Below, piece by piece: positions 23,903 through 33,601 of a DNA stretch of 42,387 nucleotides. Made by a program: the position numbers and the translations under genes. Source of the stretch: an uncultured Gammaproteobacteria bacterium (GTDB lineage: Bacteria > Pseudomonadota > Gammaproteobacteria > Pseudomonadales > Ketobacteraceae); contig CAJXXT010000020.1 in the NCBI GenBank assembly GCA_913063495.1, positions 1 through 42,387 of the forward strand, in the 5' to 3' direction. How positions within the stretch are numbered: position 1 is the first letter of the stretch; each line of letters opens with the position of its first letter. The notes beneath the pieces were generated by a model, which ran no database searches, was not told the origin of the DNA, and saw only the letters and a list, made by a program, of their open reading frames with translations.

Positions 23903-25768
23903 ATGGCGGAAGCTGACCCTCAAAGTTGGAAAGAAAAATACCTGCAGTCTTTGGAAAGGTTTGAAGTGCAAGAGAAGCAGGCGTCGAAGCGTTTAGATCT
24001 TTTGCGTAAGGGTTTTGTGCGTGTAAGTTTGGCAGCAGATGGTCTGGATGAGCCATTAGATGATATTTTAGCTGAGCTACGTAATGCATTACGTGAAACC
24101 GATGATGTTTTGACATTGGAACCAATGATTGCTCGTTTGGAAAGTTGTGTTATTGCTTTGGATGATCATCGAAAAGATGATTTTGGGGTAGCTAACGAGA
24201 TGATTGATAGTGCGCTGGCAGTAGCATTAGACGTTAAATTGCCCCGTAAAGACAAATCGGCTATAAAATCGTTTCGTAAGCAGCTGCCGGATATGTTGCA
24301 AGGTACGAGTGTTAATATTGATTTGTGGAAAGGTTATCTTGATGTTCAACAACCGGTTTTCGACTATCTCGTAGAGCTGGAAAAGGGAGAGTTGGCGAAA
24401 AAACCTGGAGGTTTGTTTCAGCGGTTATTTTCTAGCGCAACAGAGGACGCAAAAGAGAACGAAATAGAGGGCGATAACGAAGACGCTCTTGAGGAAAAAT
24501 CAGATACGTCATCTATATATACGTCACCTGCAGTTGCGGATGATGTTGAACCGGTTGGTGTGTCGGAGAGCATAGAGCAACCTGTTAGTACGACAGAGGG
24601 GGAAACGACGGGGTTTAATAAAGACAGTGACCCTGTAAACGTGGCACCAGAGGGCGTCGTAGAATCTTTACCCGTAATAGTGGGTGATGAGTCGGATGAA
24701 TTCAGAAAAGACGCAGATCATCTGAAAGAAGAATTAAAGTCTCGCACTGTTCAGGTTTTTTGTGGCTTAGTGGATCAAATTGAAACACCGAATGAATTTG
24801 ATGACAGAAAATATAATTTAGTACTTCGATTGCAAAATGATTTCGATTGGGGCTTTTTGCCAGAGCTATTGACAGAAACAATGGAGTTGGTTGCTTCCAC
24901 TAAAAAAGTTGCTCAGTTAGAGTTTGAAGGTTTTCTTGTAACGTTACATGATCGATTGCAAGATATTCAAGACTTTTTGCAAGTTGCACGAGCAGGCGAA
25001 GAAAAAGCACAACTTAATCAGACAAAGTTAGACCAAGAAGTTCGTATGGGCCTCAAGGAGATTAAAGCCAGCGTTGATGATGCGTTAGACATTGGTGTAT
25101 TAAAAGAAGATATAACATTGATGGTCAATCAAATTGTTAATGTGATTGATACATTTCATGTAGATGAAAGGAGTCGACGAGATGAAGTTTACGATCGTAT
25201 CGAGATGTTAGGTGCGAAGATGGTCGAAATGGAATCTGAAGCGACGGAATTACGTAATAACCTGGAAGCTCAACGATTGCAGGCGATGCGAGATCCTTTA
25301 ACGGAATTACCTAACCGCCAGGCTTATGATGAACAAGTAGAAAAAGAGTTTTCCCGCTGGAAAAGGCATGACCGCCCCCTTAGTATGGCAATTGTTGATA
25401 TTGATTTTTTTAAGAAAATTAATGATACGCTGGGGCACTTACGTGGAGATAAAGTATTAAAGCTGGTCGCTCGCGAGGTACAAATGAATATTCGTAGCGA
25501 GGATTTTGTTGCCCGTTATGGTGGTGAAGAGTTTGTGATACTTATGCCTGATACGGATGAAAATGCGGCATGTTTAGCGATAGAAAAAGTGCGGGCAGCG
25601 ATTGAGTGCTGTCCTTTTAATTTTGCGGGAGAGAGGGTTTCAATTACGGCGAGTTTTGGGGTGTCAGCTATGAGAACTGACGATACAGTGATTTCTTGTT
25701 TTGATCGTGTTGATAAAGCATTGTACAAAGCAAAAGATAATGGCAGAAACCGGGTGGAACGAGGGTAG
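23903..25768 (+). CDS. Diguanylate cyclase, GGDEF domain
   Basis: A 621-residue cytoplasmic protein that makes cyclic di-GMP from two GTP. The C-terminal GGDEF domain begins at DPLTELPNRQAYDEQ and has the active site GGEEF at about 540-544. The inhibitory RxxD site (RSED) sits five residues upstream, so product feedback is predicted. The N-terminal 440 residues are helical and acidic, with a low-complexity stretch around 190-270 rich in Glu, Asp and Val and a coiled coil just before the cyclase. No transmembrane segment and no PAS or receiver domain were recognised. It resembles the PA5487 group of Pseudomonas in context. Confidence 0.92.
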   Translation: MAEADPQSWKEKYLQSLERFEVQEKQASKRLDLLRKGFVRVSLAADGLDEPLDDILAELRNALRETDDVLTLEPMIARLESCVIALDDHRKDDFGVANEMIDSALAVALDVKLPRKDKSAIKSFRKQLPDMLQGTSVNIDLWKGYLDVQQPVFDYLVELEKGELAKKPGGLFQRLFSSATEDAKENEIEGDNEDALEEKSDTSSIYTSPAVADDVEPVGVSESIEQPVSTTEGETTGFNKDSDPVNVAPEGVVESLPVIVGDESDEFRKDADHLKEELKSRTVQVFCGLVDQIETPNEFDDRKYNLVLRLQNDFDWGFLPELLTETMELVASTKKVAQLEFEGFLVTLHDRLQDIQDFLQVARAGEEKAQLNQTKLDQEVRMGLKEIKASVDDALDIGVLKEDITLMVNQIVNVIDTFHVDERSRRDEVYDRIEMLGAKMVEMESEATELRNNLEAQRLQAMRDPLTELPNRQAYDEQVEKEFSRWKRHDRPLSMAIVDIDFFKKINDTLGHLRGDKVLKLVAREVQMNIRSEDFVARYGGEEFVILMPDTDENAACLAIEKVRAAIECCPFNFAGERVSITASFGVSAMRTDDTVISCFDRVDKALYKAKDNGRNRVERG

Positions 25769-25783
25769 CTGATTTTAAAATAT

Positions 25784-26164
25784 CTACGATTGGATATGAT
25801 GTTTGAGTCGTTCGAGTAATAGCGCTTCATTGATGGGTTTGGTAATTAATTCATCAACCCCAGAATCCAATATTTCATTTTTTTCCTTAATAGTTGCATG
25901 AGCGGTGAGTGCAAAAATAGGGGCATGTTGGTATTTTTCAGTAGCCCTTAGTTTTATTGTGGCTTCTTTGCCGTTCATGCCTGGCAGTGATATGTCCAGT
26001 AAAATTGCGTCATAGGTATTGGATGCTGCGAGTTGTAATCCTACCACTGCGTTAAATGCGGAAGCAGTGGTATAACCTTCATCTTCAAGCATCCAGATGA
26101 CTAACTTCATGTTGTCAGGGTTGTCTTCAATTACAAGAATGCTGCCTTTGCTGTGGTTTGACAT
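25784..26164 (-). CDS. Single-domain response regulator (receiver only)
   Basis: A 126-residue CheY-like receiver: acidic pair in ILVIEDNPDN (E13, D14), phospho-acceptor D57 in AILLDISLPGMNG, Thr in FALTAHA and Lys in ELITKPI. There is no output domain, so it acts by protein contact or as a phosphorelay intermediate. It is 34 nt downstream of recG and convergent with the cyclase gene. The hybrid kinase at 17826-19688 is a conceivable partner, but no sequence evidence links them. Confidence 0.9.
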   Translation of the reverse strand: MSNHSKGSILVIEDNPDNMKLVIWMLEDEGYTTASAFNAVVGLQLAASNTYDAILLDISLPGMNGKEATIKLRATEKYQHAPIFALTAHATIKEKNEILDSGVDELITKPINEALLLERLKHHIQS

Positions 26165-26198
26165 ATTTTATGATCTCTTTTTATCTATGATACAGGAT

Positions 26199-28313
26199 TT
26201 AGGCCTGGGCGTATTGAGAGGCGTTGCCTAACCAGCGGTGAACTAACGGTGTGATAAGTGATGGCTCTTGTTGAATAATATATTTAGCGAGTTTTTTTGC
26301 CTCATATACTAATGACTGATCACGCATAAGATCTGCAATTCGAAAGGTAATATCCCCTGTTTGGCGGGTGCCTAAAACCTCTCCTGGTCCGCGAATTTCT
26401 AAGTCTTTTTCTGCAATTTTAAAACCATCGGTAGTTTCACGCATGATTTCTAGTCGTTGCTTGCTGTGCTCTGATAAGGGGGCTTGGTAGAGCAATAAAC
26501 AGAAGCTTTCAATAGATCCCCTGCCGACACGCCCACGTAGTTGATGAAGTTGTGCAAGACCTAAACGTTCAGGGTTCTCAATGATCATCACACTAGCATT
26601 CGGTACATTAACGCCAACTTCAATAACGGTTGTTGCTACTAATAATTGAATTTCACCTTGCTTGAAGGCATCCATTATACTGACTTTTTCTTTGGATTTT
26701 AAGCGACCATGAATAAGACCTATGCGAATATTGGGTAATATAAGACTAAGCTGTTCGGCGGTTTTTTCTGCAGCTTGGCATTGTAATACTTCAGATTCTT
26801 CGATTAGTGTGCATACCCAATACACTTGTTTGCCCTCAGTACAGGCATTTAGTACTCGCTGTATTACTGCGTCTCGTCGATTGTTTGCTACAACAACGGT
26901 TTTTACCGGTGTACGGCCCGGTGGTAGTTCGTCAATAACTGACGTGTCTAAATCTGCATAAGCACTCATTGCTAATGTTCGAGGGATGGGGGTGGCGGTC
27001 ATGATAAGTTGATGTACCACATAGCTATCATCACTTTTTTGAGTGAGTGATAAACGTTGGTGGACACCAAAGCGGTGTTGTTCATCAATGATGGCGAGGC
27101 CGAGTTTTTGGTAATGAACATCACCTTGAAATAATGCGTGAGTACCAATGATGAGTTGGCACTCACCAGACTCTAGCTCAGATAACTGTTGCGATCGTTT
27201 TTTCCCTTTTAGTTTTCCCGATAACCAGCCGACAGAAATGTTCAGCGGCGTGAACCAGTCAGTGAATGTCTGTAAGTGTTGTTCAGCTAATATTTCCGTT
27301 GGAGCCATGAGTGCGACCTGAAAGCCTTGTTCAATAACCTGCAATGCTGCTGATGCCGCCACTAGCGTTTTACCGCAACCAACGTCACCTTGTACTAATC
27401 GTAACATTGGGCTGTTTTGTATGAGATCGCTGGTGATTTCTTGGCACACTTTTTTTTGTGCGTTAGTGGGAGAGAATGGCAGTTGCTGTAAGAATTGCGG
27501 AGTGAGCGTTGAGCTTTCGGGGAATGATGGTGCTGTTTGCATTTTCATTTCCTGGCGGCGTTGTAATAAACTTAGGTGGTGAGCCAGCAGCTCCTCAAGT
27601 GATAAACGTTGTTGATGACGATGGGTGCCCTCCTCTAAGCTTTTGGTGTTAACTCCGGGTGGTGGATTGTGAATGAAATTTAAGGCGTCTTTTAAAGAGG
27701 GCCATTGATTATCGATGGCGGGCAATAATTCGCTAATGGTATTCCCGTCATTTAATCGATCTAAGGATTGTTGAGCAAGTTTACGTAATAGGTGCTGTGA
27801 TACACCGTCTGTACTTGGGTATGTTGCTGTTAGATGCTCATCAACGGGGGTATTATTGTCGGTTAATATTTTGTACTCGGGGTGTACCATCTCGCGACCG
27901 CTGCTATTAAACCGTACTTCACCGAAGCAACGAACGGTTGCACCTTGTTCCAAGGCGTTTTTTTGTGCGGCAGAAAAATGAAAAAAACGTAATTGTATCG
28001 CACCAGAGCTATCGGCAAGTCGGCATACCAGCATGCGGCGTTTGCCAAAAATAACATCACACAGTTCAACATTGCCTTGGATGAGCACTTCTTCACTCAT
28101 ACGAGTACTGCCGATAGGGTGGATGCGTGTTCGGTCTTGATAGCGTGCGGGTAAATGAAATAATACGTCTTGTATTGAAAGTAGACCGAGCTTTTCAAGT
28201 TTTGTGGCGACCGCCGCCCCTACCCCTTTTAATTGTGTGATGGGGGTTTGGGATAGATGGTTGGGGTTGTAGCCTTCGTCTGCAGGTGTGTTTATTGGTG
28301 TGTTTTTTGACAT
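26199..28313 (-). CDS. recG: ATP-dependent DNA helicase RecG
   Basis: A 704-residue SF2 helicase that remodels stalled forks and branch-migrates Holliday junctions. In order: N-terminal helical part with ITQLKGVGAAVATKLEKLG, the OB wedge domain (about 60-160), Walker A GDVGCGKT, DEQH box (IIDEQHRFGVHQR), TATPIPRTLAMS, and motif VI LHQLRGRVGRG. The C-terminal TRB region RETTDGFKIAEKDLEIRGPGE is intact. ATG 28313 follows the oxyR stop by 9 nt, so recG is likely co-transcribed with oxyR, an arrangement also known in Pseudomonas. Confidence 0.97.
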   Translation of the reverse strand: MSKNTPINTPADEGYNPNHLSQTPITQLKGVGAAVATKLEKLGLLSIQDVLFHLPARYQDRTRIHPIGSTRMSEEVLIQGNVELCDVIFGKRRMLVCRLADSSGAIQLRFFHFSAAQKNALEQGATVRCFGEVRFNSSGREMVHPEYKILTDNNTPVDEHLTATYPSTDGVSQHLLRKLAQQSLDRLNDGNTISELLPAIDNQWPSLKDALNFIHNPPPGVNTKSLEEGTHRHQQRLSLEELLAHHLSLLQRRQEMKMQTAPSFPESSTLTPQFLQQLPFSPTNAQKKVCQEITSDLIQNSPMLRLVQGDVGCGKTLVAASAALQVIEQGFQVALMAPTEILAEQHLQTFTDWFTPLNISVGWLSGKLKGKKRSQQLSELESGECQLIIGTHALFQGDVHYQKLGLAIIDEQHRFGVHQRLSLTQKSDDSYVVHQLIMTATPIPRTLAMSAYADLDTSVIDELPPGRTPVKTVVVANNRRDAVIQRVLNACTEGKQVYWVCTLIEESEVLQCQAAEKTAEQLSLILPNIRIGLIHGRLKSKEKVSIMDAFKQGEIQLLVATTVIEVGVNVPNASVMIIENPERLGLAQLHQLRGRVGRGSIESFCLLLYQAPLSEHSKQRLEIMRETTDGFKIAEKDLEIRGPGEVLGTRQTGDITFRIADLMRDQSLVYEAKKLAKYIIQQEPSLITPLVHRWLGNASQYAQA

Positions 28314-28322
28314 GATAAGGAA

Positions 28323-29231
28323 TTAACGTGATGCTCCTGGTATGGCGCAACTATTAATGGATGTAGCCAAAGCGTCAATGGCCTGAGTGCGGGGAAAACG
28401 CTTTCGCCATACAAGTGAGACTCGGCGAAAGGGTGTTTTACCTGCAAAAGGACGCTCCACCAAGGTATCACTATCATAAATTGAATTATCACTGGCAGAG
28501 CCAGGCAGTATGGTAAGGCCAAGACCCGAGGCAACCATATGCCGTAATGTCTCAAGTGATGTGCCAAGGGGGATGTCGGTGGCATCAAACGCTTTATTGA
28601 TACTGGGGCAAGCGTGTAATACTTGGTCACGAAAACAATGTCCGTCACCGAGTAATAAAACCTTTTCTTTTTCTAATTGCCGCTTTGTGATGGACTTTTT
28701 TTCTGCTAAAGGGTGTTTGGCGGGAATTAATATACGAAAGGGTTCATCGTATAAATCAAGCACTTCGGTATTTGGTTCGTTAAAAGGCAAAGAAATAACG
28801 ATAACGTCGATCTCGCCGTGGCGGAGCTTTTGTCGCAATACCGATGTATAGTTTTCTTCCAAAATCAGCGGCATGTTGGGTGCGCTGTCTTTGATGTGGC
28901 GGATAATATGGGGGAATAGATAAGGGCCAATAGTGAAGATTGCGCCAACCCGTAAGGGGGTGTTGAGTTGCCCTTTGCCTTCATCGGCAATGGTTTTAAT
29001 AACATCGGCTTCCTCTAGAACTTTTCGTGCTTGGGCGATGATTTTTTCACCTAATGGTGTGACTTGAACTTCAGTTCGGCTGCGTTCAAAAATAACAAGA
29101 TCTAGCTCTTCTTCCAGCTTTTTTATGGCGACACTTAGTGTTGGTTGGCTTACATAGCAGCGCTCAGCTGCTTTTCGAAAGTGCTTCTCGTGAGCCAGGG
29201 TGATGATATAGCGAAGTTCTGTGAGTGTCAT
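28323..29231 (-). CDS. oxyR: Hydrogen peroxide-sensing LysR-type regulator OxyR
   Basis: A 302-residue LysR regulator. HTH at residues 1-60 (LTELRYIITLAHEKHFRKAA), then the regulatory domain with the redox pair C199 and C208 in DGHCFRDQVLHACPS, at exactly the E. coli OxyR numbering. Oxidation to the disulfide activates catalase, peroxiredoxin and other defence genes. No catalase or ahp gene is in the window. It is divergent from the epimerase gene (82-nt gap) and precedes recG. Confidence 0.96.
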   Translation of the reverse strand: MTLTELRYIITLAHEKHFRKAAERCYVSQPTLSVAIKKLEEELDLVIFERSRTEVQVTPLGEKIIAQARKVLEEADVIKTIADEGKGQLNTPLRVGAIFTIGPYLFPHIIRHIKDSAPNMPLILEENYTSVLRQKLRHGEIDVIVISLPFNEPNTEVLDLYDEPFRILIPAKHPLAEKKSITKRQLEKEKVLLLGDGHCFRDQVLHACPSINKAFDATDIPLGTSLETLRHMVASGLGLTILPGSASDNSIYDSDTLVERPFAGKTPFRRVSLVWRKRFPRTQAIDALATSINSCAIPGASR

Positions 29232-29312
29232 AAGGGACCGTAATCAAATATTATAGAGGGGTGTGCTGAACTGTAGTCAAAAATTTATCATGATTTAGGG
29301 GGGAATCCTAGA

Positions 29313-30167
29313 ATGAAGAAAAATATCTTAATTGTTGGGTGTGGTGATGTGGGGCGAGAAGCGGGTCGTCGTTTACAGCAGCTAGGATGTGCCGTGTATG
29401 GCATTAAAAGAACTGCGAGCGATGATATACCGTTTCCTTGTGTGTATGGCGATGTAAGTGACGTAGAAAGTCTCAGAGCGTGTTTTGCGCAGTTACCCGA
29501 CGTTATACATTATTTGGTTTATACCGTGGCGCCTGCGGAACGTACAGAAAGTGCTTATCAGGCAGCATACCCTGAAGGCGTAAAAAACTGCCTGGCATGT
29601 ATTGATATGCCAATATTGCAGGGTTTTTTGTTGGTTACCAGTACTGCGGTGTATCACCAGCAACAAGGCCAGTGGGTTGATGAATCAACAGAAACAGCAC
29701 CGACGAGCTTTTCTGGGCAAAAATTACTAGCGGCAGAGGGCATATTAAGTAATTCTTCCGTAAAGGCGGTTGCTGTTCGATTGGGCGGAATTTACGGGCC
29801 GGGTCGGGAACGGCTAATTAATAAAGTAAAAAATGGGTGTGAAATAAATCGTGACATACCTGTGTATACAAATCGAATTCATCGAGATGATTGTGCAGGA
29901 ATATTGAGCTATTTAATTCAAATGATTGACTCCGGGCGAGAGGTAGATAACTGCTATGTGGGTGTTGATAGTCACCCGGTATCGGAATGGGATGTGTTGA
30001 GTTGTATCGCTGACTTACTCAATATTAACGGGCCTGTTCATAATGAAGGTATGCAGGTGCATCATCAAAATAAACGTTGTCGTAATGATCGTATTCGCTC
30101 GCTGGGGTATGAATTCTTGTTTGAACATTATGAGGATGGCTACAAGCAGTTAATAAAAAATGGTTAG
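29313..30167 (+). CDS. NAD(P)-dependent epimerase/dehydratase-like protein (extended SDR)
   Basis: A 284-residue Rossmann protein starting ILIVGCGDVGREAGRRLQQL, a GxGxxG nucleotide site with the third Gly kept. It lacks the usual YxxxK pair: the segment TSTAVYHQQQGQWVDE has Tyr but no properly placed Lys, as in the atypical SDRs related to YeeZ. The C-terminal part contains RLGGIYGPGRERL and NRIHRDDCAGILSYLI. The substrate is unknown, and a binding rather than catalytic role is possible. GGGGGG lies ahead of ATG 29313. Confidence 0.8.
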   Translation: MKKNILIVGCGDVGREAGRRLQQLGCAVYGIKRTASDDIPFPCVYGDVSDVESLRACFAQLPDVIHYLVYTVAPAERTESAYQAAYPEGVKNCLACIDMPILQGFLLVTSTAVYHQQQGQWVDESTETAPTSFSGQKLLAAEGILSNSSVKAVAVRLGGIYGPGRERLINKVKNGCEINRDIPVYTNRIHRDDCAGILSYLIQMIDSGREVDNCYVGVDSHPVSEWDVLSCIADLLNINGPVHNEGMQVHHQNKRCRNDRIRSLGYEFLFEHYEDGYKQLIKNG

Positions 30168-30391
30168 GCAGGTGTAGTTCTTTGCGAGTGATTGAACAAG
30201 GAAAAATTCCCTAAATGGGTGAGAACCATGTCTCATCCATCGTCATAGACGCGGGCTCGCTGTGACTGAGCGCAAGTTCTGAGGCAGAGCTGACAGACGT
30301 TGATACTAAGGTTTGGTACGGTGAGGCATGTTTAAAGCAGATACGACAATTCTGCTTGAATTTTCGTACTAATTTATTTGAGGGGAGAGTT

Positions 30392-30820
30392 ATGAGGTCA
30401 CTGTCATCGATTTTTTATCGAAGTGTATTTTTAATGGTTACTGGGGTTTGTGCATTATTGCCGCTGCAGCTTAATGCATCATCAACCCTAATTGAAAATA
30501 GTGTCTTTACCTCTCAGTTACTGGATGCAGAGCCTGTTGATTATTTAAACTCGGCTTATTTGAGTGATGGAAAAATATATATCTACTTAAAATGGCAAGA
30601 TTTGGATAAGCGATTATATGATGTTGAGAACTTTATTTATGATGGGAATAATCGTTTGGTAGGCCATTCAAAATACGGCTTTAAGCCATCAGATTCGAAC
30701 TGGCGTTCTTGGACTAAGTATAATTTTCGTTCAAATGTTGATTATCCTGGCAACTGGCGTTTTGTTGTAAAGCTAGATGGCGAGAAGATTTTGGAAAAAA
30801 CACTGTACGTTGGTGATTAG
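30392..30820 (+). CDS. Small exported protein, possibly DUF2914-like
   Basis: Start set at ATG 30392, with GGGGAGAG just upstream; an in-frame start at 30356 lacks a site. The 142-residue product starts with a signal peptide (SIFYRSVFLMVTGVCALLPL then QLNASS). The mature part has W- and Y-rich beta strands: YIYLKWQDLDKR, SNWRSWTKYNF, YPGNWRFVVKLDGEKIL. This pattern resembles the Ig-like DUF2914 domain, but I am not certain. Function unknown. It ends 30 nt before a strong bidirectional terminator. The 224-nt gap upstream has no gene I can support. Confidence 0.65.
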   Translation: MRSLSSIFYRSVFLMVTGVCALLPLQLNASSTLIENSVFTSQLLDAEPVDYLNSAYLSDGKIYIYLKWQDLDKRLYDVENFIYDGNNRLVGHSKYGFKPSDSNWRSWTKYNFRSNVDYPGNWRFVVKLDGEKILEKTLYVGD

Positions 30821-30850
30821 AGGAAGTTTGTGTAGGTTTGCGTTGATGCA

Positions 30851-30894
30851 GGCATAAAAAAACCGACCAGGTTATAGGTCGGTTTTTTTATGCC
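30851..30894. terminator. Bidirectional intrinsic terminator
   Basis: Perfect 18-bp arms beginning GGCATAAAAAAACCGACC, loop AGGTTATA, flanked by A and T runs inside the stem. It separates the exported-protein gene from the convergent ridA. Confidence 0.95.
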
Positions 30895-30920
30895 TGGAGC
30901 GTAACTATCCTTATAAACTA

Positions 30921-31328
30921 TTAATAGGAATAGTTTGCAGCGTCACCTGAAAGTTCCATAACGGCATCCATTTCCACTTCGGCTCCCTTGGGCAGAGAAG
31001 CTACACCAATAGCCGCGCGTGCTGGATAGGGCTTTTCAAAGTAACGAGCCATTACTTCGTTAACTAATGCAAAGTTGTTAAGATCTATCAAAAATATGTT
31101 CAACTTGGCAATATCTTGTAAGGATCCGCCGGCCGCTTCCGCTACTGCTTGTAAATTATCAAATACACGGGTGATTTGAACATCCATATCCCCTTCTGCT
31201 AACACCATTGTTTCGGGTACCAGAGGAATTTGTCCTGACATATATACTGTGTTGTTGCATTTTACCGCTTGTGAATAGGTACCAATCGCTTGTGGTGCTT
31301 TATCCGTTTGGATTATTTCACGGCTCAT
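30921..31328 (-). CDS. ridA: RidA family reactive enamine/imine deaminase
   Basis: A 135-residue member of the RidA/YjgF/UK114 family: [28 protein letters not shown], and the C-terminal [20 protein letters not shown] with the key Arg and Glu. RidA hydrolyses 2-aminoacrylate and related imines released by PLP enzymes. ATG 31328 has AAGGA eight bases upstream. It lies 16 nt after spoT, in the order gmk-rpoZ-spoT-ridA seen in Pseudomonas. Confidence 0.96.
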   Translation of the reverse strand: MSREIIQTDKAPQAIGTYSQAVKCNNTVYMSGQIPLVPETMVLAEGDMDVQITRVFDNLQAVAEAAGGSLQDIAKLNIFLIDLNNFALVNEVMARYFEKPYPARAAIGVASLPKGAEVEMDAVMELSGDAANYSY

Positions 31329-31344
31329 GTGTTTTGTTCCTTAA

Positions 31345-33456
31345 CTAGTTTCGTGTGCGTGTGATTTTGGTAACTGATTTGGCTTTGCGTATTTTGCGGA
31401 TGGTGCTAGCAAGGTGTACCCTATCTCTTACGGCGATCTGTAGCGTGACTACACTCAGGTGGGCGTCTTTTTCATCAAGGCTGATATTTTCAATGTTGGC
31501 GTCGGCTTGAGAGAGTATGGAAGCAAGCATCGCCAATACGCCACGCTCATTTTCAATATTTACGCGTAGCTCTACAGGGTATTCACCGGAAACTTCTGTG
31601 GCCCATTGAACGGAGACACACTTTTCGGGGTTGGATTTTGTTTCTGCTGCAATGTTATTGCAGTCATCTCGATGAACCACCATGCCTCGCCCAGCACTTA
31701 GGCGGCCAATGACAGAGTCCCCTGGGATGGGGCGACAGCATTTTGCAAAGTTTATGACCATGCCTTCAGTGCCACGTAACACTAAGGGTGAGGAATCATC
31801 TTGGTCCTCTGGTGTTTCATCTGTTTGTTTGGGCTGAAGGCGTCGAGCTGCAATTTGTGCCATCAATGTTCCTAACCCAATATCTTCTAATAAGTCATCG
31901 AATTCGGTGAAGCCAGACTCTTCTATGGTGCGTTTTAAAGACTCCGGGTCAATAGCATCAAGGGTGAGGTCTAGTGTGGCTAACGCTTTTTCAAGTAAAC
32001 GTTGCCCAAGAGCGACAGACTCTGAGCGGCGCTGATTCTTTAAGAAATGTCGGATGTTGCTGCGTGCTTTTGCGGTTGTTACAAAGCTAAGCCAGGCAGG
32101 GTTTGGAGATGCACCAGGTGCTGTGATAATTCGAATGGTTTGCCCGCTCAGTATGGGGGTGCTTAGTGGAACCAATCGATGGTCGATACGTGCCGCGACA
32201 CAGCTTTTTCCAACGTCGGTGTGTACCGCATAGGCAAAATCAACAGGAGTTGCGCCGTTAGGCAATTCGAGAATGTTGCCTTTGGGGGTGAAGACGTAAA
32301 CCTCATCAGGGAAAAGGTCGATTTTGACGTTTTCAATAAATTCTAGAGAGTTGCCCGCACGCTGCTGCATTTCCAAAAGCCCTTTTAGCCATTGCTTAGC
32401 GCGGTTTTGTGCACCTGTGGCGGGGTCGTCTGATTTGTATAACCAGTGAGCTGCGATGCCATTATTTGCCATGGCTTCCATTTCATCGGTGCGAATCTGT
32501 ATTTCGATAGGGATGCCGCGCATACCTTTAAGGATGGTATGTAGCGATTGGTAACCGTTTGTTTTTGGGATTGCGACATAGTCTTTAAACCGCCCAGGTA
32601 TAGGTTTGTAAAGGTTATGCACTGCACCAAGAGCGCGATAGCAGTTGTCGACAGACTCAACAACGATGCGGAACCCATAAACATCCATAATCTGGTCAAA
32701 AGGTTTGCGTTGGGTGCGCATTTTTTCGTAAATGCTAAAAAGGTGCTTTTCTCGCCCAATGACGTGAGCTTGAATGCCCTCTCGTTCCAAACGGTTGGTG
32801 ATAGCTTCTTGGATTTGGGTGATAACGTCTTTTCGGGAACCCTTGGCAAGTTTTAGGGCTTTTTTGATACGTGACGAGCGCATTGGATATAAGTTGGCAA
32901 AGCAGAGGTCTTCCAACTCCATACGGAAGTCGTTCATACCAAGGCGGTTGGCGATAGGTGAATATATCTCCAGGGTTTCTGTGGCAATGCGGCGACGTTT
33001 TTGGGGGTGGAGAATGCCCAGAGTGCGCATGTTGTGAAGGCGATCGGCAAGTTTTACAAGGATGACACGAATATCTTCGGTCATTGCCAGCACCATCTTT
33101 CGGAAGTTCTCGGCTTGTTGCTCGGCACGAGATTCAAATTTGATGGCGCCAATTTTGGTAACACCGTCTACTAATTCTGCGGTGACTTCATCAAATTCTT
33201 CGGCGAGGGTTTTCTTGGTAATGGGGGTGTCTTCGATAACATCATGTAACAGCGCAGCCATAAGGCTTTGGCTATCCATATGCATGTCAGCAAGTATTTT
33301 ACATACGGCTAGCGGGTGGGTGATATAGGGGTCACCGCTACGTCGAGTTTGACCTTCATGAGCTTTTTCGGCGTAATAATACGCACGAACAATCTGGTCG
33401 GCCTGACCAGGTTCCAAGTAACTCAGTTTTTCTGTAAGACTATCAAGGCTTTGCAA
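31345..33456 (-). CDS. spoT: Bifunctional (p)ppGpp synthetase/hydrolase SpoT
   Basis: A 703-residue RSH protein. The hydrolase domain carries HDVIED (about residue 70) and its HPLAV helix. The synthetase domain has GRFKDYVAIPKTNGYQSLHT and EIQIRT. TGS (EVYVFTPKGNILELPNGATP), a zinc-finger-like segment (FAKCCRPIPGD) and a C-terminal ACT domain (ELRVNIENERGVLAML) follow. It controls the stringent response. The start is TTG 33456, backed by AGGAG seven bases upstream; a nearby ATG at 33463 is out of frame. Within the gmk-rpoZ-spoT-ridA cluster. Confidence 0.97.
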   Translation of the reverse strand: MQSLDSLTEKLSYLEPGQADQIVRAYYYAEKAHEGQTRRSGDPYITHPLAVCKILADMHMDSQSLMAALLHDVIEDTPITKKTLAEEFDEVTAELVDGVTKIGAIKFESRAEQQAENFRKMVLAMTEDIRVILVKLADRLHNMRTLGILHPQKRRRIATETLEIYSPIANRLGMNDFRMELEDLCFANLYPMRSSRIKKALKLAKGSRKDVITQIQEAITNRLEREGIQAHVIGREKHLFSIYEKMRTQRKPFDQIMDVYGFRIVVESVDNCYRALGAVHNLYKPIPGRFKDYVAIPKTNGYQSLHTILKGMRGIPIEIQIRTDEMEAMANNGIAAHWLYKSDDPATGAQNRAKQWLKGLLEMQQRAGNSLEFIENVKIDLFPDEVYVFTPKGNILELPNGATPVDFAYAVHTDVGKSCVAARIDHRLVPLSTPILSGQTIRIITAPGASPNPAWLSFVTTAKARSNIRHFLKNQRRSESVALGQRLLEKALATLDLTLDAIDPESLKRTIEESGFTEFDDLLEDIGLGTLMAQIAARRLQPKQTDETPEDQDDSSPLVLRGTEGMVINFAKCCRPIPGDSVIGRLSAGRGMVVHRDDCNNIAAETKSNPEKCVSVQWATEVSGEYPVELRVNIENERGVLAMLASILSQADANIENISLDEKDAHLSVVTLQIAVRDRVHLASTIRKIRKAKSVTKITRTRN

Positions 33457-33535
33457 CGCCCATCTCCTAACTCGTGATATAACTGAGTGTAATGGCTATG
33501 GGCGTAAATGAGAACAATTGTCGATACAATTGTGT

Positions 33536-33587
33536 AACTATTTTATTAACGCTTCGTTATAAATCAAGAGGAGTTAATAAAATAGTT
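33536..33587. repeat. 15-bp perfect inverted repeat between rpoZ and spoT
   Basis: AACTATTTTATTAAC (33536-33550) pairs with GTTAATAAAATAGTT (33573-33587) around a 22-nt loop. Very AT-rich and without a T run at the end, so a weak terminator or an RNA-processing hairpin rather than a strong stop. A second small repeat, ACAATTG/CAATTGT, lies next to it. Confidence 0.7.
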
Positions 33588-33601
33588 TGTCGGAAAGGTG
33601 T

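Noticed and set aside
30168-30391. Short ORF or degraded gene between the epimerase and the exported protein
   Set aside because: The only ATG frame ends after about 16 codons, without a ribosome site or similarity that I recognise.
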